From Glutamicibacter soli (GTDB lineage: Bacteria; Actinomycetota; Actinomycetes; Actinomycetales; Micrococcaceae), in contig NZ_POAF01000002.1 of assembly GCF_003309065.1 (NCBI RefSeq), positions 186,001 through 250,000 on the forward strand: a stretch of 64,000 bases of DNA, in the 5' to 3' direction. Position 1 is the first letter of the stretch; each line of letters opens with the position of its first letter. The notes beneath the pieces are model-generated. The model saw nothing but the letters and a program-made list of their open reading frames with translations, searched no databases and was not told the origin of the DNA. This document shows, piece after piece, positions 19,934 through 28,346 of the stretch. The translations under genes and the position numbers were made by a program.

Positions 19934-20852
19934 AACGGATCCTAGGGTCAAGCAGGGCGTACAGCATATCCACGATCAAGTTGGCGATCACGAACACGAT
20001 CACCAGGACACCGACCACGGCGACAACGGTGGGCGTCTCGCCCTTGAGGATCGCTCGGTACAAAAGGTTTCCGACACCGGGGACGTTGAAGATACCCTCG
20101 GTCACGATGGCGCCGCCCATGAGCGATCCGAGGTCGGCACCAAGGAAGGTCACCACGGGAATCAGCGAGTTGCGCAGGACGTGGACACGCACCACACGGT
20201 TGCGGCTCAATCCCTTGGCCGTAGCGGTACGCACATAGTCCGCGCTCTTGTTCTCGATCACGGAGGTACGGGTCAAGCGGATCACGTAGGCCAGCGAAAC
20301 CAAGCCCAGAACCATGGCGGGGAGAATCAGCTCGCTCCACGTGCCGGCACCGGAGACAGTGGGTTTGGCCCATTCAAGCTTCACACCGATCACGAACTGC
20401 AGCACGAAGCCGAGCACGAAGGTCGGAACCGCGATGACGATCAGCGAAGCAACCAGAATGGTCGAATCAAAGAACTTGCCCTTGCGCATACCGGCGATCA
20501 CGCCGAAGATGATGCCGAAAACGCCTTCGATCAACAATGCCAGGATCGCCAAACGGGCGGTCACTGGGAAAGCCCGTCCAAGCAGGTCGGCCACAGGCTG
20601 GCCAGAGAAGGACATGCCGAGATCGAAGGTCACCAGATTCTTCAGGTAGAGCCCGTACTGGATCCAGAATGGCTGGTCAAGATTGTATTGTGCGCGAAGC
20701 GCTGCTTCGGTCGCAGGCGTCATCGGCTTGCCACCGGATAGTGCCGCGATCGGGTCACCCGGGGTCGCAAAAACCAGGAAGTACACCAGCAACGTGGCTC
20801 CGATGAATACCGGAATCAGCTGCGCAATGCGCTTGAGGGTAAAACTTAACAT
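19926..20852 (-). CDS. Peptide ABC transporter permease, OppB type (second system)
   Basis: 308 residues, the normal length for OppB/DppB, unlike its 505-residue counterpart in the first operon. It starts MLSFTLKRIAQLIPVFIGATLLVYFL, has the extracytoplasmic loop with LRAQYNLDQPFWIQYGLYL, the EAA loop SADYVRTATAKGLSRNRVVRVHVLRN, and ends YALLDPRIRYA. With the OppC-type partner it forms the membrane channel. Confidence 0.95.
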   Translation of the reverse strand: MLSFTLKRIAQLIPVFIGATLLVYFLVFATPGDPIAALSGGKPMTPATEAALRAQYNLDQPFWIQYGLYLKNLVTFDLGMSFSGQPVADLLGRAFPVTARLAILALLIEGVFGIIFGVIAGMRKGKFFDSTILVASLIVIAVPTFVLGFVLQFVIGVKLEWAKPTVSGAGTWSELILPAMVLGLVSLAYVIRLTRTSVIENKSADYVRTATAKGLSRNRVVRVHVLRNSLIPVVTFLGADLGSLMGGAIVTEGIFNVPGVGNLLYRAILKGETPTVVAVVGVLVIVFVIANLIVDMLYALLDPRIRYA

Positions 20853-20958
20853 GCTTGCATCTCACCTCGAGACACCAGAGGGCGCTTGGCCATTATTTTC
20901 CTCTTTCCGTCGGAGATTATCCGACGTTACTTTTTTGCGAGGCAGGACAGACACGCCA

Positions 20959-20990
20959 AAGGGAGACCCTAGTTGTTGCGGGTCTCCCTT
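20959..20990 (-). terminator. Hairpin between binding-protein and permease genes (second system)
   Basis: An 11-bp stem (AAGGGAGACCC / GGGTCTCCCTT) with a 10-nt loop, 53 bp after the binding-protein stop. As in the first operon, it probably acts as a partial terminator or mRNA-stabilising element. Confidence 0.7.
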
Positions 20991-21042
20991 GACGTTGTTC
21001 CCAGCTATTCGAGCCTTTGATCAGGCTAAACGCTGAACGTAA

Positions 21043-22689
21043 TTACTTGCCGGCGATCTCGTTGTACAGCGGGACACCGTTCCAGCCGAATTCGACGTTG
21101 GAGACGTTTTCGCTCCAGCCGCCCTGAACAGCCTGGTACCACAGCGGGATGGCCGGAAGGTCCTTCATCAGGATTTCCTGGGCCTGGTTGAAGATCTCGG
21201 CACCTGCAGCAGGATCGGTCGCTGCCAAGCCTTCCTTCAGCTTGGCGTCGAACTCCTTGTTCGAGTAGTCGCCATCGTTGGAGCCTGCGCCGGTGCCGTA
21301 GAGGGCGCCGAGGAAGTTGTACAGCGATGGGTAGTCGGCCTGCCAGCCGGTACGGAAGCCGCCGGTCATCTTGCGCTCGGTGACCTGCTCACGCAGTTCC
21401 TTGAAGGAGCTGTATGGTTTGGCTACGGCGTTGATGCCCAGGTTGTTCTTCAGCTGGTTGACAACAGCCTCGACGTATTCCTTGTTGCCGGCGCCGTCAA
21501 CGTTGTAGCCGATGGACAGTTCTGCATCTGCATCCCACTTCGAAATGGCATCTGCGTCGGCCCAGGCCTTCTTGGCGGCCTCGGCGTTGAAAGTCAGCAC
21601 TTCACTGCCTGGAATGCTGTCGGAGTAGCCGTCGATTACCGGTGCGGTGAAGTCCTTGGCGATGACCTTGCCGCCCTGGTACACCTTGTCGATGACCAGC
21701 TGGCGGTCGATAGCCTGCGAGATAGCGGCACGACGCAGGTTGCCCTCTTCGCCCTGCTTGAAGTGATCCAGGTAGCCCGGGATGGTGATGGTCGCGTTGC
21801 CTGCGTAAGGCGAGTTGACCGAACGGTCACCCAAGTCACTCTGGTACGAAGCCAGCTGGCTTGGCGGAACCTGATCCAGGACATCCAAGTTGCCGGAAAT
21901 GAGATCCTGGTATGCCGAGTCAGTCGACTGGTATACCTTGAAGTCGATTCCGCCGTTCTGGGCCTTGCGTGGACCGTCGTACTTCTCGTTGACTTCCAGC
22001 TTCAGGTTGACGTCGTGGTTCCACTCGGCCAGCGTGTATGGACCGTTGCCGACCGGCTTTTCGCCGAAGGCCTTGGGATCCTCGAACGCTGCTTCAGGAA
22101 GCGGGAAGAAGGCGGTGTAGCCAAGTCGCAGCGGGAAGTCGGACTCAGGCTGCGAGAGCTCTACGGTGAAGGTGGTGTCATCCACGACCTTCAGGCCCTC
22201 CATGGTGTCCTTCTTGGCGTTCTCTGCGCTAACTTCCTTGTAGCCCTTGATGGACTCGAAGAAGTAGGAGTTCAGCTGTGCGTTCTTTGCAGCGGCGCCG
22301 AAGTTCCAGGCGTCCACGAACGAAGCAGCGGTCACTGGCGAGCCATCGGAGAAAGTCTGGCCGGACTTGATCTTGATGGTGTAGTTCTGGGAGTCGGTGG
22401 TTTCGATCGACTCGGCCAGCTCATTCTGGGTCTTGCCATCGGCGGTGTAGCTCACCAGGCCGGTGAAGATCAGATCCATGACGCGGCCGCCACCAACTTC
22501 GTTGGTGTTGGCCGGCAGCAGGCCGTTCTGCGGTTCGGTGGTGTTTGCCGAAACGACGTATGAAGTGTCGCCTGCCTGGGCGTCGCCGTTACCCTCAGGG
22601 GTTTCAGACGAGCCGCCGCCACATGCCGACAGGGTCAATGCCAGGGCCGCGGACAGAGCTACGGCCTTCGATGCGTGCGAGATTCGCAT
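21043..22689 (-). CDS. Oligopeptide ABC transporter substrate-binding lipoprotein (second system)
   Basis: 548 residues. The signal peptide has lipobox LSAC, followed by GGGSSETPEGNG, then an SBP_bac_5 domain: QTFSDGSPVTAASFVDAWNFG, GNGPYTLAEWNHDVNLKLEVNEKYDGP and AISQAIDRQLVIDKVYQGG are typical of OppA-type proteins. The ATG at 22689 follows GAGGAG at 7 nt; a TTG five codons earlier would overlap that site. It differs clearly from the binding protein at 15015, so the two systems probably prefer different peptides. Confidence 0.95.
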   Translation of the reverse strand: MRISHASKAVALSAALALTLSACGGGSSETPEGNGDAQAGDTSYVVSANTTEPQNGLLPANTNEVGGGRVMDLIFTGLVSYTADGKTQNELAESIETTDSQNYTIKIKSGQTFSDGSPVTAASFVDAWNFGAAAKNAQLNSYFFESIKGYKEVSAENAKKDTMEGLKVVDDTTFTVELSQPESDFPLRLGYTAFFPLPEAAFEDPKAFGEKPVGNGPYTLAEWNHDVNLKLEVNEKYDGPRKAQNGGIDFKVYQSTDSAYQDLISGNLDVLDQVPPSQLASYQSDLGDRSVNSPYAGNATITIPGYLDHFKQGEEGNLRRAAISQAIDRQLVIDKVYQGGKVIAKDFTAPVIDGYSDSIPGSEVLTFNAEAAKKAWADADAISKWDADAELSIGYNVDGAGNKEYVEAVVNQLKNNLGINAVAKPYSSFKELREQVTERKMTGGFRTGWQADYPSLYNFLGALYGTGAGSNDGDYSNKEFDAKLKEGLAATDPAAGAEIFNQAQEILMKDLPAIPLWYQAVQGGWSENVSNVEFGWNGVPLYNEIAGK

Positions 22690-22743
22690 CCTTCTTCTCC
22701 TCAACAGTTCGTTGCTGCTTCCGCAATTCGCGGAGCCGTGCGG

Positions 22744-22759
22744 TATAGCGTGAGCTATA
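22744..22759. promoter_or_regulatory. Inverted repeat upstream of the second binding-protein gene
   Basis: TATAGC-gtga-GCTATA, 6-bp perfect arms with a 4-bp spacer, 55 bp before the binding-protein start. It could be an operator or a 5' UTR hairpin. Confidence 0.35.
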
Positions 22760-22849
22760 GCACTTAGTGAATGAGATTACATCAAAGATTGCGAAACAAC
22801 CAATGAATAATCGTGAAAGTAGTGCTTGATAATCTTTTAGTCACTCAAA

Positions 22850-22868
22850 CTTATAATATGATTACAAG
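22850..22868. promoter_or_regulatory. AT-rich imperfect palindrome
   Basis: CTTATAATATGATTACAAG: 8-bp arms with one mismatch around a 3-bp centre. It lies between the 3' end of the E2 gene and the promoter region of the second peptide operon. The surrounding 80 bp are unusually AT-rich. It could be a regulator site; no obvious terminator for the bkd operon was found here. Confidence 0.3.
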
Positions 22869-22885
22869 TCAAAGGTTAGACGTAA

Positions 22886-24223
22886 TCAAAGAAAAAAGTT
22901 CATCATTCCGGGATCCTCAAGGACCGCACCGATACCGGCAAGTAACTCGCTGGCTTCCTTGCCATCCACGACCCGGTGGTCGAACGACAAGGCCAGCGTT
23001 GAAGTATGCCGTAGTGCTACTTCCCCTCGGTACTCCCAAGGCCTAGGCTTGACTTGGCCTAAGGCGAGAATCCCTGTCTGCCCCGGAGGCAGAATAGGTG
23101 TACCGGCATCGACGCCGAACACCCCAACGTTAGTGATTGAAAAAGTACCGCCGGTCAGCTGGGACGCCGTCAGGGTGCCGGCCCGCGCATGGTCGATGAG
23201 CTCAGTCAATTCAGCGGCCAACAATGTTAGTGGCTTATTCTGCGCCTGTTTGAGCACGGGGACAAGCAGTCCGCGGTCGCTGGCGACCGCCATACCGAGA
23301 TTCACGTCCGCGAATTGGATAATTTCATCGTTCTCGCCGTCCCAGCGCGCATTGACGCTCGGGAAGTTCAGCAGCAGGCGTGAAACCACCAGTGCCGTCA
23401 GCGACGTGATGTTCAGTTTCAGGTCCCTGAATTCGCGGCGGGCACGGAGCTTGTCGATCAGCTCCAACGACTTCGTGACATCGACCGTCAAGAACTCGGT
23501 GGCATGCGGCGCCGTGAATGCCGACTGCACCATGGCATTGGCGGTGGCCCGTCGCATGGCGCTGATCTTCACCCGCTTCTGCCCATCCACGGCAGCCGGC
23601 TCGCCCGCAACAGGCCGCGGTTCTACAGCGGGTGCCGCGGGAGAACTGACCAGAGCTTCAATATCCCGGCGCAGCACCAGGCCATCGGGCCCGCTGCCTT
23701 TCACCTCGGCGATGTCGATGCCGTGGTCTCGGGCAAGCTTGCGGACCGGGGGCGTGCTGCGTGCCACGGTGGCCCGCGCCGCTTCGGGCACCGCGGCAGC
23801 ACTTGCAGCAGCAGACCCCTCGGCGGCAACGGTCTTGCCGCGGCCGCGGCGAGCCGGACGCTTGCCGCTGGCCGCCGGAGCGCCGTAGCCCACCAGCGTC
23901 GGAGTCCGCTCGGCGGCGCCCTCCTTCTCCCCCGGGACTTCAGCTCCTGGCTGTGCACCGCCCTTGCCGTCCAGGTCCACAGGCTTGTCGTCGAAGGTCA
24001 CCAGGGGGCCTCCCACGGGAACTACCTGGCCCTCGTCGGCATGCAGCTTCTGCACGATGCCAGCGAAGGGCGAGGGAAGCTCAACCACTGCCTTGGCGGT
24101 TTCCACTTCGGCAATGATCTGGTTCAGGCTGACGTGCTCGCCGACCTTGATTTTCCAGTTCAGCACCTCGGACTCGGTCAGTCCTTCGCCGAGATCCGGC
24201 AGCTTGAAGGTTTGGGCGGTCAT
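22886..24223 (-). CDS. bkdC: Branched-chain 2-oxoacid dehydrogenase E2 (dihydrolipoamide acyltransferase)
   Basis: 445 residues. An N-terminal lipoyl domain has the lysine in VETAKAVVE at about residue 44. A proline/alanine/arginine-rich linker and an E3-binding domain follow (VRKLARDHGIDIAEVKGSGPDGLVLRRDI). The C-terminal acyltransferase domain carries SFDHRVVDG with the catalytic His and Asp. It is the core of the complex and transfers the acyl group to CoA. The ATG shares one base with the E1-beta stop (TGATG). Substrate class is inferred from the E1 subunits and the Lrp-type regulator; pyruvate cannot be fully excluded. No E3 gene is in this operon. Confidence 0.92.
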   Translation of the reverse strand: MTAQTFKLPDLGEGLTESEVLNWKIKVGEHVSLNQIIAEVETAKAVVELPSPFAGIVQKLHADEGQVVPVGGPLVTFDDKPVDLDGKGGAQPGAEVPGEKEGAAERTPTLVGYGAPAASGKRPARRGRGKTVAAEGSAAASAAAVPEAARATVARSTPPVRKLARDHGIDIAEVKGSGPDGLVLRRDIEALVSSPAAPAVEPRPVAGEPAAVDGQKRVKISAMRRATANAMVQSAFTAPHATEFLTVDVTKSLELIDKLRARREFRDLKLNITSLTALVVSRLLLNFPSVNARWDGENDEIIQFADVNLGMAVASDRGLLVPVLKQAQNKPLTLLAAELTELIDHARAGTLTASQLTGGTFSITNVGVFGVDAGTPILPPGQTGILALGQVKPRPWEYRGEVALRHTSTLALSFDHRVVDGKEASELLAGIGAVLEDPGMMNFFL

Positions 24224-25224
24224 CACTTGGCAGCTCCTTCGGTTGCCTCGTGGTGGCGCATCACGGTGTCGACCGCATGCATCACCCTGTCGAGATCAGG
24301 CAGGTGGTGGCTTTCAAGCCGGGATGGCGGGTAGGGGACGTCGAAGCCCGTGACCCGCAGCGGGGCGTGCTCCAGGTAGTCGAAGCAGCTCTCGGTGATC
24401 TGGGCGCAGATCTCGGCCCCCATCCCGCTGGTGCGGCTGGCCTCGTGCACCACCACGAGCTTGCCGGTGCGCTTCACCGATTCGGCAACGGTGTCGATAT
24501 CCAGCGGGTCCAGGCTGCGCAGGTCGATGACTTCCAGGCCGACGCCTTCGTCTTCCGCCGCCTGCGCCGCGTCCATGAGCGTGTAGGTGGTCGGGCCGTA
24601 TCCAACGACAGTGACGTCGTCGCCTTCGCGCAGCACCTTGGCCTTCGGCGAGGAGTCGCTCTCCGGCGTAGCCAGCTCGACCTCAGCCTTTTCGTGGTAG
24701 CGGCGCTTGGGCTCGAAATAGATCACCGGATCATCGCTCGCGATGGCCTGACGCAGCATTGTGTAGGCGTCCTGCACGCTGGACGGCGCGAAAACACGCA
24801 GCCCGGCGGTGTGGGCGAAGTAGGCTTCCGGGGATTCGCTGTGGTGCTCGGGCGAGCCGATGCCGCCGCCGTAGGGAATCCGCACGGTCACGGGCATCTT
24901 CACCCGGCCGCGCGAGCGGTAGTGCAGCTTGGCCAGCTGGGAGACCAGCTGGTCGAAGGCCGGATAGGTGAACCCGTCGAATTGGATCTCCACCACCGGC
25001 CGGTAGCCGCGGTAGGCCAAGCCGATGGCGGCGCCCACGATCCCGGATTCGGCCAGCGGGGTGTCGACGACCCGGTGCTCGCCGAAGTCCTTCTTCAGGC
25101 CATCGGTGACGCGGAAGACCCCGCCGAGGGTTCCGATGTCCTCGCCGAGCAGGACCACTTTCTCGTCCTCAGTCAGCGCATCGCGCAGCGACTGGTTCAG
25201 CGCCTTGAGCATGGTGGTGGCCAT
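24223..25224 (-). CDS. bkdB: Branched-chain 2-oxoacid dehydrogenase E1 beta subunit
   Basis: 333 residues. VVLLGEDIGTLGGVFRVTDGL near the N-terminus, then RVVDTPLAESGIVGAAIGLAYRGYRPVVEIQF, and later VIYFEPKRRYH, match E1-beta transketolase-type subunits. The C-terminal GKLVVVHEASRTSGMGAEI belongs to the transketolase C domain. It combines with E1 alpha to form the thiamine-diphosphate active site that decarboxylates the keto acids from Leu, Ile and Val. It overlaps both neighbours by TGATG junctions. Confidence 0.94.
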   Translation of the reverse strand: MATTMLKALNQSLRDALTEDEKVVLLGEDIGTLGGVFRVTDGLKKDFGEHRVVDTPLAESGIVGAAIGLAYRGYRPVVEIQFDGFTYPAFDQLVSQLAKLHYRSRGRVKMPVTVRIPYGGGIGSPEHHSESPEAYFAHTAGLRVFAPSSVQDAYTMLRQAIASDDPVIYFEPKRRYHEKAEVELATPESDSSPKAKVLREGDDVTVVGYGPTTYTLMDAAQAAEDEGVGLEVIDLRSLDPLDIDTVAESVKRTGKLVVVHEASRTSGMGAEICAQITESCFDYLEHAPLRVTGFDVPYPPSRLESHHLPDLDRVMHAVDTVMRHHEATEGAAK

Positions 25225-26333
25225 CAGTGCCCCTCCTCCTCAAACTCCGACAGGTAGCTGAGGTAGCCCTCGCGTGCCCGGGTGCTGGGCTCGTGCGCCT
25301 CGGAATAGACATTGTCGAACAGCTCGCCCACCGCGGGGTCAGGCATCGCGGTGATGGCGGCGCGCAGCTGCGCGGCCAGGTCGTCGGCGGCGTTCTGCGC
25401 GCGCTGCTCATAGGACTGGACGTCGGCGCCGATCACGTGCAGGTACTTGACCAGCCGGTCGATCGGGTCCTTGGCCTTCCACTTCTGAAGCTCTTCATCC
25501 TTGCGGTACCGCGTCGGATCATCGGCGGTGGTGTGCGAACCCATGCGGTAGGTGACGGCTTCGACGAATGTCGGGCCCAGCCCGTTGCGGCAGTGCGCCA
25601 AGGCGGCTTGGGTCGCGGCGTAGACGGCCAGGATGTCGTTGCCGTCAACACGCCAAGTCTTCAATCCGAAGCCGTGGGCCCGGTCGGCGATCTGGGTGCG
25701 GCTCTGCAGCGCCACCGGCTCGGAAATGGCCCACTGGTTGTTCTGGCAGAAGAACAGCACCGGCGCCTGGTAGCTGGCGGCGAAGACCATGGCCTCGCTG
25801 ACGTCGCCCTGGCTGGTGGCGCCATCACCGAAGTAGGTGATGGCCACGTCGTCGGTTCCGTCGAACTTGATGCCCATGCCGTAGCCGGCGGCGTGCAGGG
25901 TCTGCGCACCGATCACGATCTGCTGGCAGGCGATGTTGACCTCGTTGGGGTTCCACCCGCTGGACTGTGCCCCGCGCCAGACGCTGAGGAGGTCCTCGGC
26001 CTTAACACCCCGGGCCCAGGCCACGCCGTGCTCGCGGTAGGAAGGGAAGATGAAATCAGAATCGCGGGCGGCGCGCACCGAACCGATCTGCGCAGCCTCC
26101 TGGCCGAGCAGAGGGGCCCACAGGCCCAGTTCGCCCTGGCGCTGCAAGGCGGTCGCCTCGTGATCCAGCCGCCGCAGGACAACCATGTCCCGCAGAAAAT
26201 CCGCCAAGTCCGACTCGGTCAGCTTGGCAACGTAATGGTCTAGTTCTCGGTCCGGGACCCGTTCCCCGGCGACGTTCAGCAGCTGGTGCGTAGGTATGCA
26301 CTCCGCGGCTACATCGATGTGCTTGGTGGACAC
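25224..26333 (-). CDS. bkdA: Branched-chain 2-oxoacid dehydrogenase E1 alpha subunit
   Basis: 369 residues from the GTG at 26333, with TAAGG 9 nt upstream; an ATG three codons earlier touches that site directly. The thiamine-diphosphate motif runs from GDGATSQGD to the NNQWAIS about 30 residues later. RYRKDEELQKWKAKDPIDRL is the conserved region after the phosphorylation loop of E1 alpha proteins. SHTTADDPTRYR favours branched-chain rather than pyruvate specificity. First gene of the E1a-E1b-E2 operon, divergent from an Lrp/AsnC regulator. Confidence 0.93.
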   Translation of the reverse strand: MSTKHIDVAAECIPTHQLLNVAGERVPDRELDHYVAKLTESDLADFLRDMVVLRRLDHEATALQRQGELGLWAPLLGQEAAQIGSVRAARDSDFIFPSYREHGVAWARGVKAEDLLSVWRGAQSSGWNPNEVNIACQQIVIGAQTLHAAGYGMGIKFDGTDDVAITYFGDGATSQGDVSEAMVFAASYQAPVLFFCQNNQWAISEPVALQSRTQIADRAHGFGLKTWRVDGNDILAVYAATQAALAHCRNGLGPTFVEAVTYRMGSHTTADDPTRYRKDEELQKWKAKDPIDRLVKYLHVIGADVQSYEQRAQNAADDLAAQLRAAITAMPDPAVGELFDNVYSEAHEPSTRAREGYLSYLSEFEEEGH

Positions 26334-26393
26334 GATCAGCATCCTTACTCTCGCGTAGTCGGTGCCCGAGGCAGTTTCACACTTCAGGCTTAA

Positions 26394-26409
26394 TGTGATG
26401 CTACTCACG
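26394..26409. promoter_or_regulatory. Crp/GlxR-like site between bkdA and its regulator
   Basis: TGTGATGCTACTCACG matches TGTGA-N6-TCACA at 9 of 10 positions. It is centred about 68 bp before the bkdA start and 91 bp before the regulator start, so it could act on either promoter. Motif evidence only. Confidence 0.45.
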
Positions 26410-26479
26410 CAACGCAGATTGCACAATGGCCAGATTCGAATTCGGGCAAAACGCACTGTCCGCCCTCCGGTATCGGTGC

Positions 26480-26492
26480 TAACGTGCTCATT
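26480..26492 (+). promoter_or_regulatory. -10 element for a possibly leaderless Lrp-type regulator mRNA
   Basis: TAACGT (26480-26485) fits the actinobacterial -10 pattern TANNNT and ends 7 nt before the ATG at 26493, so transcription would start at or next to the start codon. No Shine-Dalgarno is visible before that ATG. The -35 region is weak. Confidence 0.45.
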
Positions 26493-26984
26493 ATGCAGCT
26501 ACTTGACCAGACGGACCGCCGCATCCTGCTTGCCCTGTCCACCGCCGCCAAGCGGACCGCCTCAGCCGTGGCAACCACCTTGGGCCTGGGCCGCAATACC
26601 GTGCAGACCCGCATCACCCGATTGGAGAACGAGGTCCTCGATTCGCTCGACCGGCGCATCCCCGCGAAGTCGCTGGGTTACGGGCTGCTCTCATTCGTCG
26701 AGCTTCATGTGGACCAACGCCATTTGGAGGACATCGCGGCCAAGCTGGAACAGATCCCTGAGGTGCTCGAGGCGCACGGACTGACCGGCTCGGCGGACAT
26801 CCTGGTCCGGGTCGCCGCCAAGGACGCCGAAGAACTTTTCCGGGTCCACGGCCAGCTGCTGCATATCGAAGGGGTCAACCGGGCCGATTCGGCGCTGTCG
26901 ATGGCGGAGCTGGTCCCCTACCGCACCACGCGGTTGCTGGAGCATTCGCTGGCAGACGGGCCTGCGCGCAAGCAACCTGCATGA
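26493..26984 (+). CDS. Lrp/AsnC-family transcriptional regulator
   Basis: 163 residues. An N-terminal winged helix-turn-helix (LLDQTDRRILLALSTAAKRTASAVATTLGLGRNTVQTRITRLE) is followed by an AsnC ligand-binding (RAM-type) domain containing EVLEAHGLTGSADILVRVAAKDAEELF. Lrp/AsnC proteins bind amino acids, and BkdR-type members activate branched-chain keto-acid dehydrogenase operons. The divergent position next to bkdABC supports that role. Starts at ATG 26493 or GTG 26484 are both possible; neither has a ribosome-binding site. Confidence 0.92.
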   Translation: MQLLDQTDRRILLALSTAAKRTASAVATTLGLGRNTVQTRITRLENEVLDSLDRRIPAKSLGYGLLSFVELHVDQRHLEDIAAKLEQIPEVLEAHGLTGSADILVRVAAKDAEELFRVHGQLLHIEGVNRADSALSMAELVPYRTTRLLEHSLADGPARKQPA

Positions 26985-26995
26985 GCAACGGCACA

Positions 26996-27045
26996 AAGCC
27001 TCCCTGCGGCGCGGGCGCGATCGCGCGGGCGCAGCAGGGAGGCTT
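26996..27045. terminator. Convergent terminator after the Lrp-type regulator
   Basis: A 12-bp outer stem (AAGCCTCCCTGC / GCAGGGAGGCTT) encloses a second self-complementary core (GCGCGATCGCGC). It lies between the plus-strand regulator (stop 26984) and the minus-strand glycosyltransferase (stop 27063) and can serve both. Confidence 0.85.
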
Positions 27046-27062
27046 CACAAAGGTCCGGAGGG

Positions 27063-28346
27063 CTACCTGCCGACCGACACGACGCCGGAGCGATCGAGTT
27101 TGTTCCAGTTCGCAGGCTTGTTGGTGATCTCCTTGAACAGTGCGCTGAGCATCGTCAGCCCGATCAAGACGGAGTAGATCGGCCAAAGCGGAATCGTCCA
27201 CAGGTGGCGCAGATCCGCCGCCGCGCGATTCAGCGCGATGGCGTAGATGGCCAGTGCAATCGAGACAAGAATGCCGAGCCACGCGAGGAAAGCCCACACG
27301 CCATCGCCAATCGGGTTGCTTCCCAGCAGGAACATCACCGGGATCGACAAGAGAACCAGGAGCTGGATCACCGGCATGGCGACCATGTTGAAGGTGTTGA
27401 AGACGAGGAAGAAGCCGAAGGCTCCGAAACGCGGATTTCCGTGCATGGACTTGTGGATCTTGATGGTTTGCAGCAGTCCGCGCGCCCACCGTACGCGCTG
27501 CTTCCACAACCCGCGCAGGGTTGACGGAGATTCCGCGTAGACCAGGGCCCGCGGCGCGAAGTTCACCTGGTATCCGGCCTTGTGGATGCGCCACGTCAGT
27601 TCGAGGTCCTCGCCGATAATCCGCTCATCCAAATTGCCGGCCACGTTCAAGGCGGAGCGCAGGAACGCACCGGAATTGCCGGACACGATGGGCAGGCAGC
27701 CGATGAGCGCCAAGGCGCGGCGCACGACGCCGGTACCCAGGTGCGAGATGACGGTGAGCAGGCGGGTCTGCACGGTATTCAGGTTGACCGGGCGGTCGTC
27801 CCCGCACACCGCGCCGATGCTGGGGTGGTTGAATCCCTTGAGCATCTCGTTGATGGTCTCCTCGCCGAACACGCCGTCGGCATCGACGAAGAGCACTACC
27901 TCGCCGTCGCTGGCCGCGAACCCGCGATTGAGCGCCGCGCCCTTTCCCGCATTTGGCTGGGAAATGCTGGAGACCCGGTGGTCCTTCGCCGCCCATTCAT
28001 CCATGATCCTGGCGGTGCCGTCAGTCGACCCGTCGTCAACGAGGATCACCTCGAAATCCTCGTAGTTGCTGCGCAGGATCGACTCCACGCAGTTGGAGAT
28101 GACCACTTCCTCGTTGTATCCGGGCACCACGATGCTCACGCGCGGACGGGATTCGAAGACCAGCTGCTTGTTGTTCTTGGCGCGGCGGCGCTCGCGGGCG
28201 ACAAACGCCAGCGACATGGGAATGAAGCAGAGCTTGACCAAACCCATTCCGAGGATCAGCCCGCCGCCGACCATGAACAGCCCCACGACCACCATGCCGA
28301 TGGGCGTCGTGATCCCGTCAAAGAAACCATTCAGGAATTCGGTCAT
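27063..28346 (-). CDS. Processive family 2 glycosyltransferase, membrane bound
   Basis: 427 residues. An N-terminal membrane segment (about 15-40) precedes a GT2 catalytic domain with VDDGSTDG (103-110), the metal-binding DADG (155-158), GEDLEL (245-250, general base) and QRVRW (283-287). That last motif marks processive synthases such as PgaC/IcaA, hyaluronan and cellulose synthases. At least three C-terminal membrane helices follow (VAMPVIQLLVLLSIPVMFLL, GVWAFLAWLGILVSIALAIYAI, IYSVLIGLTMLSALF). It probably makes and exports a beta-linked polymer from a nucleotide sugar. It is the last gene of a three-gene unit and overlaps the ATP-grasp gene by 4 bp. Product unknown. Confidence 0.9.
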   Translation of the reverse strand: MTEFLNGFFDGITTPIGMVVVGLFMVGGGLILGMGLVKLCFIPMSLAFVARERRRAKNNKQLVFESRPRVSIVVPGYNEEVVISNCVESILRSNYEDFEVILVDDGSTDGTARIMDEWAAKDHRVSSISQPNAGKGAALNRGFAASDGEVVLFVDADGVFGEETINEMLKGFNHPSIGAVCGDDRPVNLNTVQTRLLTVISHLGTGVVRRALALIGCLPIVSGNSGAFLRSALNVAGNLDERIIGEDLELTWRIHKAGYQVNFAPRALVYAESPSTLRGLWKQRVRWARGLLQTIKIHKSMHGNPRFGAFGFFLVFNTFNMVAMPVIQLLVLLSIPVMFLLGSNPIGDGVWAFLAWLGILVSIALAIYAIALNRAAADLRHLWTIPLWPIYSVLIGLTMLSALFKEITNKPANWNKLDRSGVVSVGR

